Shown in pieces: positions 46,781 to 54,165 of a stretch of 64,000 nucleotides of DNA. The translations under genes were made by a program, and so were the position numbers. Location of the stretch: contig CANMWK010000011.1 in assembly GCA_947501615.1 (NCBI GenBank), positions 1-64,000 of the forward strand, read 5' to 3'. The first letter of the stretch is position 1. Each line of letters begins with the position of its first letter. The DNA comes from an uncultured Tenacibaculum sp. (lineage in GTDB: Bacteria > Bacteroidota > Bacteroidia > Flavobacteriales > Flavobacteriaceae). The notes under the pieces are model-generated. The model was given only the letters and a program-made list of their open reading frames with translations. It searched no databases and had not been told where the DNA came from.

Positions 46781-47365
46781 ATGTATAGAAAATCATCAGA
46801 TGATAGCGTCTTAGTTAAAGAGTATATTAATGGTAAAGAAATCGCTCTAGAATTTCTTGTTAAAAGACATCAACAACGTATTTTTAGTTTTATTTACAGC
46901 AAAGTTCAAGATAGAGATGTTGCTGAAGATATTTTTCAAGATACTTTTATTAAGGTAATTAAAACACTTAAAAAAGGTAATTATAACGAAGAAGGTAAGT
47001 TTTTACCTTGGGTAATGCGAATTTCTCATAATCTTGTTATTGATTACTTTAGGAAAAATAATCGCATGCCATTTTTTAATAGCTCAGATGAGTTTGATAT
47101 TTTCTCAATTATTAGTGATGACGCTCTGAATGCAGAAAAGAGAATTATTAAAGATCAAATTTTATTAGATGTTAAAAATTTGATTGAAGAACTTCCTGAT
47201 GAGCAAAGAGAAGTGCTTAAGATGAGGATATATATGGATATGAGCTTCAATGAAATATCAGAAAATACAGGAGTGAGTATTAACACGGCATTAGGTAGAA
47301 TGCGTTATGCGCTAATAAACCTTAGAAAACTTATTGATAAGAATAAAATAATTTTAGTAAACTAA
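46781..47365 (+). CDS. RNA polymerase sigma-70 family (ECF-type) factor
   Basis: A 194-residue sigma factor. Region 2 is LVKRHQQRIFSFIYSKVQDRDVAEDIFQDTFIKVIKTL (about 26-63) with the DxAEDIxQDTF signature, then LPWVMRISHNLVIDYFRKNNR. Region 4 is IEELPDEQREVLKMRIYMDMSFNEISENTGVSINTALGRMRYALINLRKLI (about 137-187), a helix-turn-helix for -35 recognition. No anti-sigma gene is adjacent, which is unusual for ECF factors; instead a 47-residue protein follows. Control may lie in the structured leader. Which promoters it reads is unknown. Confidence 0.9.
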   Translation: MYRKSSDDSVLVKEYINGKEIALEFLVKRHQQRIFSFIYSKVQDRDVAEDIFQDTFIKVIKTLKKGNYNEEGKFLPWVMRISHNLVIDYFRKNNRMPFFNSSDEFDIFSIISDDALNAEKRIIKDQILLDVKNLIEELPDEQREVLKMRIYMDMSFNEISENTGVSINTALGRMRYALINLRKLIDKNKIILVN

Positions 47366-47420
47366 TAATAAATTGTAAAGTTTGGCGTTACTATTAGTAA
47401 TTAAACAATAAATTACTTAT

Positions 47421-47564
47421 ATGGCGCAAATTTACTCTGAAAAATCATCTAATTTTAGGATGAATCCAAAAAAAACTACAATACAATTTATATTAAACTT
47501 TTCCAAAAGCTTCAAAACAGTAAGAACAAAAAACGATGTTCTCATTGAATTGAATTTGAATTAA
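47421..47564 (+). CDS. Small protein of 47 residues downstream of the sigma factor
   Basis: A frame starting MAQIYSEKSSNFRMNPKKTT and ending NDVLIELNLN, 55 nt after the sigma gene and directly before a terminator, so probably co-transcribed. It is basic in the middle (NPKKTT, FSKSFKTVRTKN) with a hydrophobic strand IQFILNF, and has no signal peptide. I have the impression of similar proteins in other Flavobacteriaceae, but could not check. It could modulate the sigma factor or be an independent small DNA- or RNA-binding protein. Confidence 0.6.
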   Translation: MAQIYSEKSSNFRMNPKKTTIQFILNFSKSFKTVRTKNDVLIELNLN

Positions 47565-47572
47565 GAGTGAAG

Positions 47573-47600
47573 AAGCTTCAGTGCGAACTGGAGCTTTTTT
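47573..47600 (+). terminator. Terminator after the sigma factor operon
   Basis: Ten-base-pair stem AAGCTTCAGT / ACTGGAGCTT with one T-G pair, loop GCGA, and T6. It begins 8 nt after the small ORF's stop, supporting co-transcription of that ORF with the sigma gene. Confidence 0.88.
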
Positions 47601-47700
47601 ATTGGTATCGCTACCTATAATCTTAACTCAAAATATAAATGGACAAATCTAGTTATAAATGTCTTAATAGTTTATTCCGATAGACTTTACAGAAGAAAAA

Positions 47701-48366
47701 TTATTTTTTCTTCTTTTTTTTGTTATTGTATTCTGTGATTACAGTTTTTCTCCCAATTGTAGAAGTAATACTATCATTATCTAAATTCCATCCTCTTGCA
47801 GGTGAGTATTCACGACCATAAAAAATAATTTGAAGGTGTAGTTTATTCCAAATTTCTTTAGGAAATAAACGTTTCGCATCCTTTTCTGTTTGGGCTATAC
47901 TTTTCCCGTTAGATAAATTCCAGCGATACATTAAACGATGAATATGAGTGTCTACTGGAAATGCTGGTACATTAAAGGCTTGTGCCATTACAACACTAGC
48001 TGTTTTATGTCCAACAGCAGGTAGCTCTTCTAAGTCTTCGAAACTTTTAGGAACCTTACCATTATGTTTTTCTATTAAGATTTTAGATAAACCATGAATT
48101 CCTTTAGATTTCATAGGAGAAAGACCAACAGGTTTGATAATATCTCGTATTTCCTCTACAGATAGTTTTACCATATCATACGGATTGTCAGCTCTTTCAA
48201 ATAATAAAGGGGTAATTGTATTTACGCGTTCATCAGTACTTTGCGCAGACATTAATACTGCGATTAATAAAGTGTAAGGATCTGTATGATCTAGTGGAAT
48301 AGGAGTTTCCGGATATAATCGTTCTAAAGTATCAATTACAAACTGAACTTTTTCTGTTTTGTTCAT
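47701..48366 (-). CDS. nth: Endonuclease III-like DNA glycosylase without Fe-S cluster
   Basis: A HhH-GPD base-excision enzyme for oxidised pyrimidines. I favour the start at 48366 (MNKTEKVQF, 221 residues); an in-frame ATG at 48390 would add eight residues. The helix-hairpin-helix LPAVGHKTASVVM carries the catalytic Lys, and PVDTHIHRLMYRW the catalytic Asp. The C-terminal four-cysteine loop (C-x6-C-x2-C-x5-C) that binds 4Fe-4S in E. coli Nth is absent: after FYGREYSPARGW there is no Cys, and the protein ends in a Lys-rich tail (NNKKKKKK). It is divergent from bcp across about 35 bp. Confidence 0.88.
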   Translation of the reverse strand: MNKTEKVQFVIDTLERLYPETPIPLDHTDPYTLLIAVLMSAQSTDERVNTITPLLFERADNPYDMVKLSVEEIRDIIKPVGLSPMKSKGIHGLSKILIEKHNGKVPKSFEDLEELPAVGHKTASVVMAQAFNVPAFPVDTHIHRLMYRWNLSNGKSIAQTEKDAKRLFPKEIWNKLHLQIIFYGREYSPARGWNLDNDSITSTIGRKTVITEYNNKKKKKK

Positions 48367-48401
48367 TTTTTCAGTATTTTTACTTAACAAAAATACGAAT
48401 T

Positions 48402-48854
48402 ATGACAACACTTAAAATAGGAGATAAGGCACCAAATTTTGAAGCAAAAGATCAGGCAGGAAATACCATTAAATTAGAGGATTATAAAGGTAAGAAATTA
48501 GTTGTGTTTTTCTATCCTAAAGCAAGTACACCAGGCTGTACTGCTGAAGCTTGTAACTTAAGAGATAATTATGAAACATTTCAATCGAAAGGATATGAAA
48601 TCTTAGGTGTTAGTGCAGATAGTGCTAAGCGTCAACAAAACTTTATCAATAAACATGAGTTACCTTTTCCCTTATTAGCAGATGAAGATAAATCTGTAAT
48701 TAATGCGTTTGAAGTTTGGGGACCGAAAAAGTTTATGGGTAAAGAGTATGATGGAATTCACAGAACTACTTTTGTAATTGATGAAGAAGGTGTATTAACA
48801 GATGTAATTACCAAAGTGAAAACTAAAGCTCATGCTGAGCAAATATTAGCATAA
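48402..48854 (+). CDS. bcp: Thioredoxin-dependent peroxiredoxin, Bcp/PrxQ type
   Basis: A 150-residue cytosolic peroxide reductase of the PrxQ group. The peroxidatic Cys is in PKASTPGCTAEACNLRDNY (about 36-54) with the resolving Cys five residues later (C-x4-C), the atypical 2-Cys arrangement. GVSADSAKRQQNFINKHELPFPLLAD and HRTTFVIDEEG are family hallmarks. It defends against peroxides together with thioredoxin. The promoter must overlap the start of nth on the other strand. Confidence 0.95.
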   Translation: MTTLKIGDKAPNFEAKDQAGNTIKLEDYKGKKLVVFFYPKASTPGCTAEACNLRDNYETFQSKGYEILGVSADSAKRQQNFINKHELPFPLLADEDKSVINAFEVWGPKKFMGKEYDGIHRTTFVIDEEGVLTDVITKVKTKAHAEQILA

Positions 48855-48877
48855 ATTAAAGAATGGATTATAGCTTT

Positions 48878-48904
48878 AAAAACACCCAAATTGGGTGTTT
48901 TTTT
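48878..48904 (+). terminator. Terminator of bcp
   Basis: Stem AAAAACACCC / GGGTGTTTTT with loop AAATT and a T run to 48904. The A run on the left could also let it end minus-strand transcripts weakly, but the response regulator gene stops at 48913 just beyond it and may share it. Confidence 0.9.
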
Positions 48905-48912
48905 ATGCATTT

Positions 48913-49536
48913 TTAGGCTATAATTAACCCGTGTTGAATTCCAAACTTTATAAGATCTTGAATATTATTAGTATTAGTAATCTCAAATAATTCTCTCTTA
49001 TGAGTTTTTAAAGAGTGTTTTGTAATATTCAATTTTTTAGCAAGTTCTAGCTCTGTTTTATCAGAATGTTTATAAAGTGCTTCTAAAATACCGAGCTTTC
49101 TTTCGGTAAAACTAAAGTTATTAATGATTATTTTTTTTGATTTTATTTCTTTTTTGATTGTAGGTTTTTGATAGCAATCGATAATAATATCTTTAAACTT
49201 TGAGAAATCAGAATTTTTACCAATAAATTCATCAACCCCTTGTTCAAAAGCTTTCCTTTTGATAAAATTATTATCTAGAGTTGTTAAGGCTATAATTTTA
49301 AAATTAGAAGTTTCTTTTTTGATTTCAGAAATATGGTCGAGTGAATTATTACCATTAAAATTAACATCTAGAATTAAGATGTCGAATGTATTAAAGTTCG
49401 TGTAATTAATTAGATCTTCTAAAGTGGTAAAATAAAGTCCAGCTGTAAACTCTTGATGTTGCTTTAAACTATCAATAACTGCTTCACAGAAAAAGCGATT
49501 ATCATCTGCAATAATTATTTTTATAGGCTGTTGCAT
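48913..49536 (-). CDS. Response regulator, REC + LuxR-type HTH
   Basis: A 207-residue two-component regulator. The REC domain occupies about 1-120: acidic pocket D11-D12 in IIIADDNRFF, phospho-acceptor Asp57 in ILILDVNFNG, Thr in ALTTLDNN, and a Lys-containing loop near EFIGKNSDF. The C-terminal domain (about 142-207: FSFTERKLGILEALYKHSDKTELELAKKLNITKHSLKTHKRELFEITNTNNIQDLIKFGIQHG) is a GerE/LuxR-type HTH. Its start codon overlaps the histidine kinase stop by one base, so they form an operon. It is a strong candidate to bind the shared palindrome found in four nearby promoters. Confidence 0.9.
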   Translation of the reverse strand: MQQPIKIIIADDNRFFCEAVIDSLKQHQEFTAGLYFTTLEDLINYTNFNTFDILILDVNFNGNNSLDHISEIKKETSNFKIIALTTLDNNFIKRKAFEQGVDEFIGKNSDFSKFKDIIIDCYQKPTIKKEIKSKKIIINNFSFTERKLGILEALYKHSDKTELELAKKLNITKHSLKTHKRELFEITNTNNIQDLIKFGIQHGLIIA

Positions 49537-51371
49537 TATTTGTTAGGAATTCGAATTGTAATATTAGTTCCATTGTTTTTTCCAGACTGAATGTCTATTT
49601 CACCATTCATAATTGCTACTCGTTCTCGTATGCTATTCAGACCAAAAGAAGAGCTTTTAATTTTATGAATATCAAAACCGATTCCATTATCAGTAACATT
49701 AATAAGGATATGAGCATCTTTAAGTTTAGATATACGAACATTAATTTCTGAGGCTTTAGCATATTTTATAGCATTGGTAGTTAACTCAGAAATAATTCTA
49801 TAAATATGGATGCATTTTTCAGAAGGTAATTCACTCTCTTCTAAAGAAAAGTCAGATTGAATAGTATTGTTCGTCAGTTCATTTATTTTATCAAAAAACT
49901 CTGCTAAATTCTCAATAAAATTTTCTGAATTAATTTTAGGAGAGTACAAGCTATTAAGTAAATATCGATATTCTTTGTCAAAGGCATCTAAAATTTCTTT
50001 AACCTTTTCAGGAGAATTTTGTTGTTGATGTAGGAGTCGTAATTTCAAAGCTTCTAAATAACCTCCAAAACTATCATGTACATTATTCAATAATTTATTT
50101 CTTTCTGTTTCCTGAGATTTTAATACATCTTTTTGAAAATTGAGTTGCAATTCATTAGTAACTTTTTTTAGCTCAATATATTTTTTTTGTGATGCAATAA
50201 CAGAGCTAAAAATATATCTAATAAAAATTAGTACTTCAATTATCAGAGCGATATAGTATATATTAATACCTCCATAAAATAACAGATCAGAACTATTTAC
50301 AGAAGGATTTATATTCTGAGAAATAATCAAAACAACAATAGGTAAACTAAATCCAATAATAAGATACTTAGGAATACGTCCTTTTATCGTTAAGTATAAA
50401 TGGCAGAAGAACCAAACAATAATAATTAACTTTAAAATAATCCATACATATAAATAAAAGGTAGGTAATCCTCCATATATAGATTTATATAGGTAAATAA
50501 GAATTAGAGGAATGGTAGCGTACATTCCAATTTTAAAAAGATTTTTGATTTTATAGTCATTCTTTTCTAGCGTGTAAAATTTACTATAAAATAATCCAAT
50601 AAAAAATACAGCAAGTGTTTGACTAAAACTTCTAGAACTATGAATTAAAAACAAACTTTCATTCCAAACAAATTGAATTCCTAATCCTTTACCAGCTAAG
50701 AACTCAATAAGCATTAAAGCAACATAAATAGCATAAAAAATTACACTGTATTCTTTTTTTAAGATAGAAAAATAAAGGAGTATAATTACCATTGAAGTAA
50801 TTAGAGCAATAAAAATTCCAAAGAAAATATACTCTGTTTCTACACGTTTTAGAAAGTCGTTTTCATTTTCTAGATGAAATTCTAATCTAGTTCTGCTATT
50901 ATCATTTTTTAATCTTAGAAAAACATCTGTAATCTCCTTGCTATTATTAGGTATTTTCCAAACAGGATGTCTGTAGAAAATAAACTTAAAAGGAAAGTTT
51001 TTATCGTAGGATGTACTGTGTAAACTGTCAATTGTTTTTCCTTGTGTGTAGTATACTTTACCTGATGATAAATATGGATTAGAAATTGTTAAGTAGGTAT
51101 AGGTTTCTGAGCTATTATTTTTAATAGGGAAATGAAACCACCATTCTTTATTAGAAAGTCTTTTGTATACCTTAAAATCAGGATCTTTTTTAAAATTTCC
51201 AGCTTTAAACTTAGTTAGTATTTGCTCAAAACGTAAAGAATCTTTGCCAGTAGTATAACTACTGATGGTTTGGTATAAGTCACTTCTTTTTTGCTGTGAA
51301 TTTATTACTCCCCAGCAATAAAGAAACGCGATAAAAAAGAGTAATTTTTTATTCAATATTTCTAATTTCAT
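49536..51371 (-). CDS. Sensor histidine kinase, 7TMR-DISM with HisKA_3
   Basis: A 611-residue membrane kinase. It has a signal peptide (about 1-25), an extracytoplasmic 7TMR-DISMED2-like beta-rich domain (about 30-175, possibly ligand-binding), seven transmembrane helices (about 180-390), and a coiled-coil linker. The HisKA_3 dimerisation box is ETERNKLLNNVHDSFGGYLEALKLRL (about 416-441, phosphorylated His in NVHDS). The HATPase_c domain has N-box ELTTNAIKYAKA and G-box DNGIGFD. It phosphorylates the co-encoded LuxR-type regulator. Its ATG lies inside the palindrome at 51369-51382, so the same regulator bound there may block kinase synthesis. Confidence 0.9.
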   Translation of the reverse strand: MKLEILNKKLLFFIAFLYCWGVINSQQKRSDLYQTISSYTTGKDSLRFEQILTKFKAGNFKKDPDFKVYKRLSNKEWWFHFPIKNNSSETYTYLTISNPYLSSGKVYYTQGKTIDSLHSTSYDKNFPFKFIFYRHPVWKIPNNSKEITDVFLRLKNDNSRTRLEFHLENENDFLKRVETEYIFFGIFIALITSMVIILLYFSILKKEYSVIFYAIYVALMLIEFLAGKGLGIQFVWNESLFLIHSSRSFSQTLAVFFIGLFYSKFYTLEKNDYKIKNLFKIGMYATIPLILIYLYKSIYGGLPTFYLYVWIILKLIIIVWFFCHLYLTIKGRIPKYLIIGFSLPIVVLIISQNINPSVNSSDLLFYGGINIYYIALIIEVLIFIRYIFSSVIASQKKYIELKKVTNELQLNFQKDVLKSQETERNKLLNNVHDSFGGYLEALKLRLLHQQQNSPEKVKEILDAFDKEYRYLLNSLYSPKINSENFIENLAEFFDKINELTNNTIQSDFSLEESELPSEKCIHIYRIISELTTNAIKYAKASEINVRISKLKDAHILINVTDNGIGFDIHKIKSSSFGLNSIRERVAIMNGEIDIQSGKNNGTNITIRIPNK

Positions 51372-51413
51372 ACTAAAGTATGGTTTTTTGAGTGAAATTA
51401 AAATTTAGTTTTG
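51369..51413 (+). promoter_or_regulatory. Palindromic operator + promoter, copy 1 (M43 protease operon)
   Basis: Palindrome CATACT-AA-AGTATG (51369-51382) followed by -7 box TAGTTTTG (51406-51413). The distance from the palindrome centre to the first T of the -7 box is 30.5 bp, the same as in copies 2, 3 and 4. The palindrome would be centred near -42, suited to an activator in place of a -33 element. The left half contains the ATG of the divergent kinase gene. Confidence 0.85.
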
Positions 51414-51442
51414 AAAAAGAAAACGAATTGAATTTAAGTTTT

Positions 51443-52207
51443 ATGAAATACATTTTAGTACTCATATTTAGTTTTAGCATTTTAAGTATGTCGAGTCAAA
51501 TAGTTCCTGTTACAGATGATGGAAGAACTATAAAAGTTCCGATTGTCATCCATCTTGTAAAAAAAGGAAAACGGCATAACACACCAAAATTAATAACTAA
51601 GGAGATAATTACTCAACAGATTAGTTTGTTAAACAAGAACTTTGCCGCCCAGAATGATATGTCGTTATTGAATGCGTATTTTACACGTAAAAATTTAGTA
51701 GGTATTCCTAATTTTCAATTTTTTCTTAAAGAAATAGTAGTTCATAAAAGACATCGGAGAGCTAAGAGAATTAAAAGAATAGATTCCGAAAAAAACTTAC
51801 ATATAATTGTTGGGAAGTACCGTAATGCATCTCCATCTACTTTAGCAAAAGGTTACACTCCTGAATTTATTCAAATTGATTATCGAAATTTTGGAGATAA
51901 TAGTCAAACAGTTACTCATGAAATAGGGCATTGGTTAGGATTATTTCATGTGTGGGGTATGGCAGGAAATTGTAAGCGTCCCGGACGTTTTGTCTCTGAT
52001 TTTGTTGATGACACACCAACCCAGTATGGCTGTACAGATGCAGATAGAAAAAATCCTTGTCCACCAAAAGAAGTTTCAACAAGTCCTAATTATAATAACT
52101 TTATGGATTATAGTTCGTGTAGATGTTTTTTTACTAAAGGTCAAGTTCAAATTATGAGAGAAAAGGTTATTAAATTTAGAAATATCATTTTCAAAAACTC
52201 GCTATAA
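51443..52207 (+). CDS. Secreted M43 (pappalysin-type) zinc metalloprotease
   Basis: I start it at the ATG 51443 (254 residues, MKYILVLIFSFSILSMSSQ), which gives a clean signal peptide; a GTG at 51392 would overlap the promoter. The zinc site is HEIGHWLGLFH (HExxHxxGxxH, about 161-171) and the Met-turn NFMDYSSC (about 221-228), the M43B cytophagalysin signature. Paired cysteines (NCKRPG, YGCTDADRKNPCPP, SSCRCFF) suggest disulfides outside the cell. Length is short for the family, so it is a bare catalytic domain without a T9SS sorting tail. It heads a three-gene unit under operator copy 1. Confidence 0.88.
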   Translation: MKYILVLIFSFSILSMSSQIVPVTDDGRTIKVPIVIHLVKKGKRHNTPKLITKEIITQQISLLNKNFAAQNDMSLLNAYFTRKNLVGIPNFQFFLKEIVVHKRHRRAKRIKRIDSEKNLHIIVGKYRNASPSTLAKGYTPEFIQIDYRNFGDNSQTVTHEIGHWLGLFHVWGMAGNCKRPGRFVSDFVDDTPTQYGCTDADRKNPCPPKEVSTSPNYNNFMDYSSCRCFFTKGQVQIMREKVIKFRNIIFKNSL

Positions 52208-52250
52208 TTAATATATTAACTCGTTCATTGCTAACTAACCAAGATTAAAT

Positions 52251-53240
52251 ATGAGAAAAGCTATTTTTTTAATACTACTCATTGTTGGGTTTGTAAAACT
52301 AAACTGCCAGATTGATTATAGGAATGATATACAATATGGTGTTGCCTTAAAGGCTACTATAGATCTTAATGGAATTGAAAGTAAAGGTAAGTACTCTAAC
52401 TTCAATCTATCATTATTTGGTGGTATTGGAGGTTTTTTGTTCAATTCAAAAAGTATTTATCCTAGTATTCATGCAGGTGTGGTGTTATATAATAGAGGAG
52501 ATTTAATTAGTAGTTATCATCCAGATAAAGATTTTTTCTCTAGTACAGTACTAGACATGATGTTAGATGTCACATTGAATGTAGGGAGTTATCATTCAGA
52601 TGTAAATTTTACGGAAAAGAATTTACCATTGATACATTTTTCAGATTTTACGAGCAATCCACTTCAAAATCCATTATATCATTCTGTTTATTTAGGAACG
52701 AATCTAATTTGGTCTACTCAGAAGGGTCGAGAATTTCAACGTGTAGGACTTTTAGGATTCATGACATACAGAAGCTTTCAATTAAGTTCGTACAATGATG
52801 GAAGTGTATGGGGTAGGTGGAAAATAGGAGATAAGAGAGATCGATATTATACAGGTGGTGGTTTGCTAGGAGTTTATTTAGATACAAAATATATGTTCGA
52901 TAATTTAGAATTTAGTTTTCATAAGTTTACTTGGTACGAAGAAAGTATATTTCAGGTAGGAGAGTTGTTACAGTTAGATTTTATAGCCTATAAAGACAAT
53001 AAGAGCAAATATTACAACAAAGGGAGACTACGATTTACAGCCCGAAATAGTAAAGAGAATTATGGATTTCATTTTACATTACATAATACAGATAAAGATT
53101 TTCAAGATGGTATACATTTTAATCAAGAGAGTCCATACCATCCAGATATATTTAAAAATCAGTATGGAATTTGGAATGAGGTAAAACGAATTGGGATAGG
53201 AGGATTTTATTTTGCTAATACCCTTAAATTTATACAATAA
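52251..53240 (+). CDS. Secreted protein of unknown function, beta-rich
   Basis: A 329-residue protein with signal peptide (FLILLIVGFVKLNCQ, cleavage near 20). The rest is rich in aromatic and glycine-alternating strands (FNLSLFGGIGGFLF, YYTGGGLLGVYLDTKYMF, LEFSFHKFTWYE), as in outer-membrane-associated beta-proteins. The YYTGGG...L(E)FSFHKFT...QVGELLQLD region faintly recalls the polymorphic toxin type 23 family in Flavobacteria, but I cannot confirm this. It is 43 nt downstream of the M43 protease and 5 nt upstream of a lipoprotein, so these are probably one operon. Confidence 0.65.
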   Translation: MRKAIFLILLIVGFVKLNCQIDYRNDIQYGVALKATIDLNGIESKGKYSNFNLSLFGGIGGFLFNSKSIYPSIHAGVVLYNRGDLISSYHPDKDFFSSTVLDMMLDVTLNVGSYHSDVNFTEKNLPLIHFSDFTSNPLQNPLYHSVYLGTNLIWSTQKGREFQRVGLLGFMTYRSFQLSSYNDGSVWGRWKIGDKRDRYYTGGGLLGVYLDTKYMFDNLEFSFHKFTWYEESIFQVGELLQLDFIAYKDNKSKYYNKGRLRFTARNSKENYGFHFTLHNTDKDFQDGIHFNQESPYHPDIFKNQYGIWNEVKRIGIGGFYFANTLKFIQ

Positions 53241-53245
53241 TTACG

Positions 53246-54016
53246 ATGAAAAAATATATTAGTATCGTCTTGTTTCTTTATGTATGTATTTCTTGTGGAA
53301 AATCACACTATTATGCATTTGCATCTTTGCCAGATGATTATAAAATAAAAAAACCAATAAAATTGGAGAATTATGATGTCTACACTTTTAAAATGGTAAA
53401 AGATGTAAAAGGAACGTTACCTATTGAAGAACGCCCTTTTACTAATAGTGTTCAGCATAAAGAGCCACATTTGGTTTACGAAGAATTGTATCTGTTGTTG
53501 AATAAGTATAATAAAGAGGTATTGTATATGACTACATTTAGTCATAAATACATCTACGAAGGAGGAGCTTTTAATTGTAAAGAAAACGATTCTATAATTT
53601 ACTTTAACCAAGTTGAATATATTTACCAAGGTGTTCAAGACTCTTTAACTAATGAATTTCGTTTTAGAAATCCTGGGGATACGTTTTTAAGAGCTTTATA
53701 TATGGGGTATAAAAAAAATAAAGACACAATTACCCTTACTACTGTGCCTAATGTAAATCCAATTCGAAAAATTCGTAAAAAAAAACCTATCATAAACCTA
53801 AACGATATGTTTGGGGTACAATTACAATTTGAAAGAGATCATAGAAAATGGTGTTTTAAAGATAAAAAGAAACGAATTTTTGATGTAGATACCATTTATC
53901 ATAATAATTCACATTATTTATTCTATATTAAAAGAAATGATAAACCATATTTAGGACTCATAAAAGGGAAGGAGAACATTAAATATTTTTTAGATACTGA
54001 TTTTAGTGATGAATAA
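53246..54016 (+). CDS. Lipoprotein of unknown function
   Basis: A 256-residue lipoprotein (lipobox CISC, Cys17) with no recognisable domain. It alternates short strands and charged loops, with a very basic stretch NPIRKIRKKKPIINLND (about 171-187). It has internal cysteines (FNCKEND, KWCFKDKK). It follows the secreted beta-rich protein by 5 nt and ends the operon headed by the M43 protease. It may act as an immunity, anchoring or inhibitor partner for one of the two secreted products; this is only suggested by position. Confidence 0.6.
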   Translation: MKKYISIVLFLYVCISCGKSHYYAFASLPDDYKIKKPIKLENYDVYTFKMVKDVKGTLPIEERPFTNSVQHKEPHLVYEELYLLLNKYNKEVLYMTTFSHKYIYEGGAFNCKENDSIIYFNQVEYIYQGVQDSLTNEFRFRNPGDTFLRALYMGYKKNKDTITLTTVPNVNPIRKIRKKKPIINLNDMFGVQLQFERDHRKWCFKDKKKRIFDVDTIYHNNSHYLFYIKRNDKPYLGLIKGKENIKYFLDTDFSDE

Positions 54017-54129
54017 TTTTAGTCGCCATTGCAAGTTGTTACGTATTGGCTTTTTAATCGCAGGGCAATATCCAGGTGTTTAATTATCAGGTTCTTGTAC
54101 CGAAATATAAAAAACTTTTTAACTAGATA

Positions 54130-54150
54130 CCCCGCATGCTTGCATCGGGG
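54130..54150. terminator. GC-rich hairpin between convergent genes
   Basis: CCCCG-C-ATGC-TT-GCAT-CGGGG: nine pairs with one bulged C, strikingly GC-rich for this genome, between the lipoprotein gene (ends 54016) and the minus-strand hydrolase gene (ends 54166). No T tract on either side. Similar CCCCG...CGGGG hairpins are, to my recollection, dispersed in flavobacterial intergenic regions, so it may be a repeat or 3' processing signal. Confidence 0.5.
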
Positions 54151-54165
54151 CAGTTCATTTCGTGT

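Noticed and set aside
51948..52157. 69-residue frame inside the M43 protease gene
   Set aside because: It is an out-of-frame shadow of the catalytic domain, and the HExxH frame is clearly the real one.
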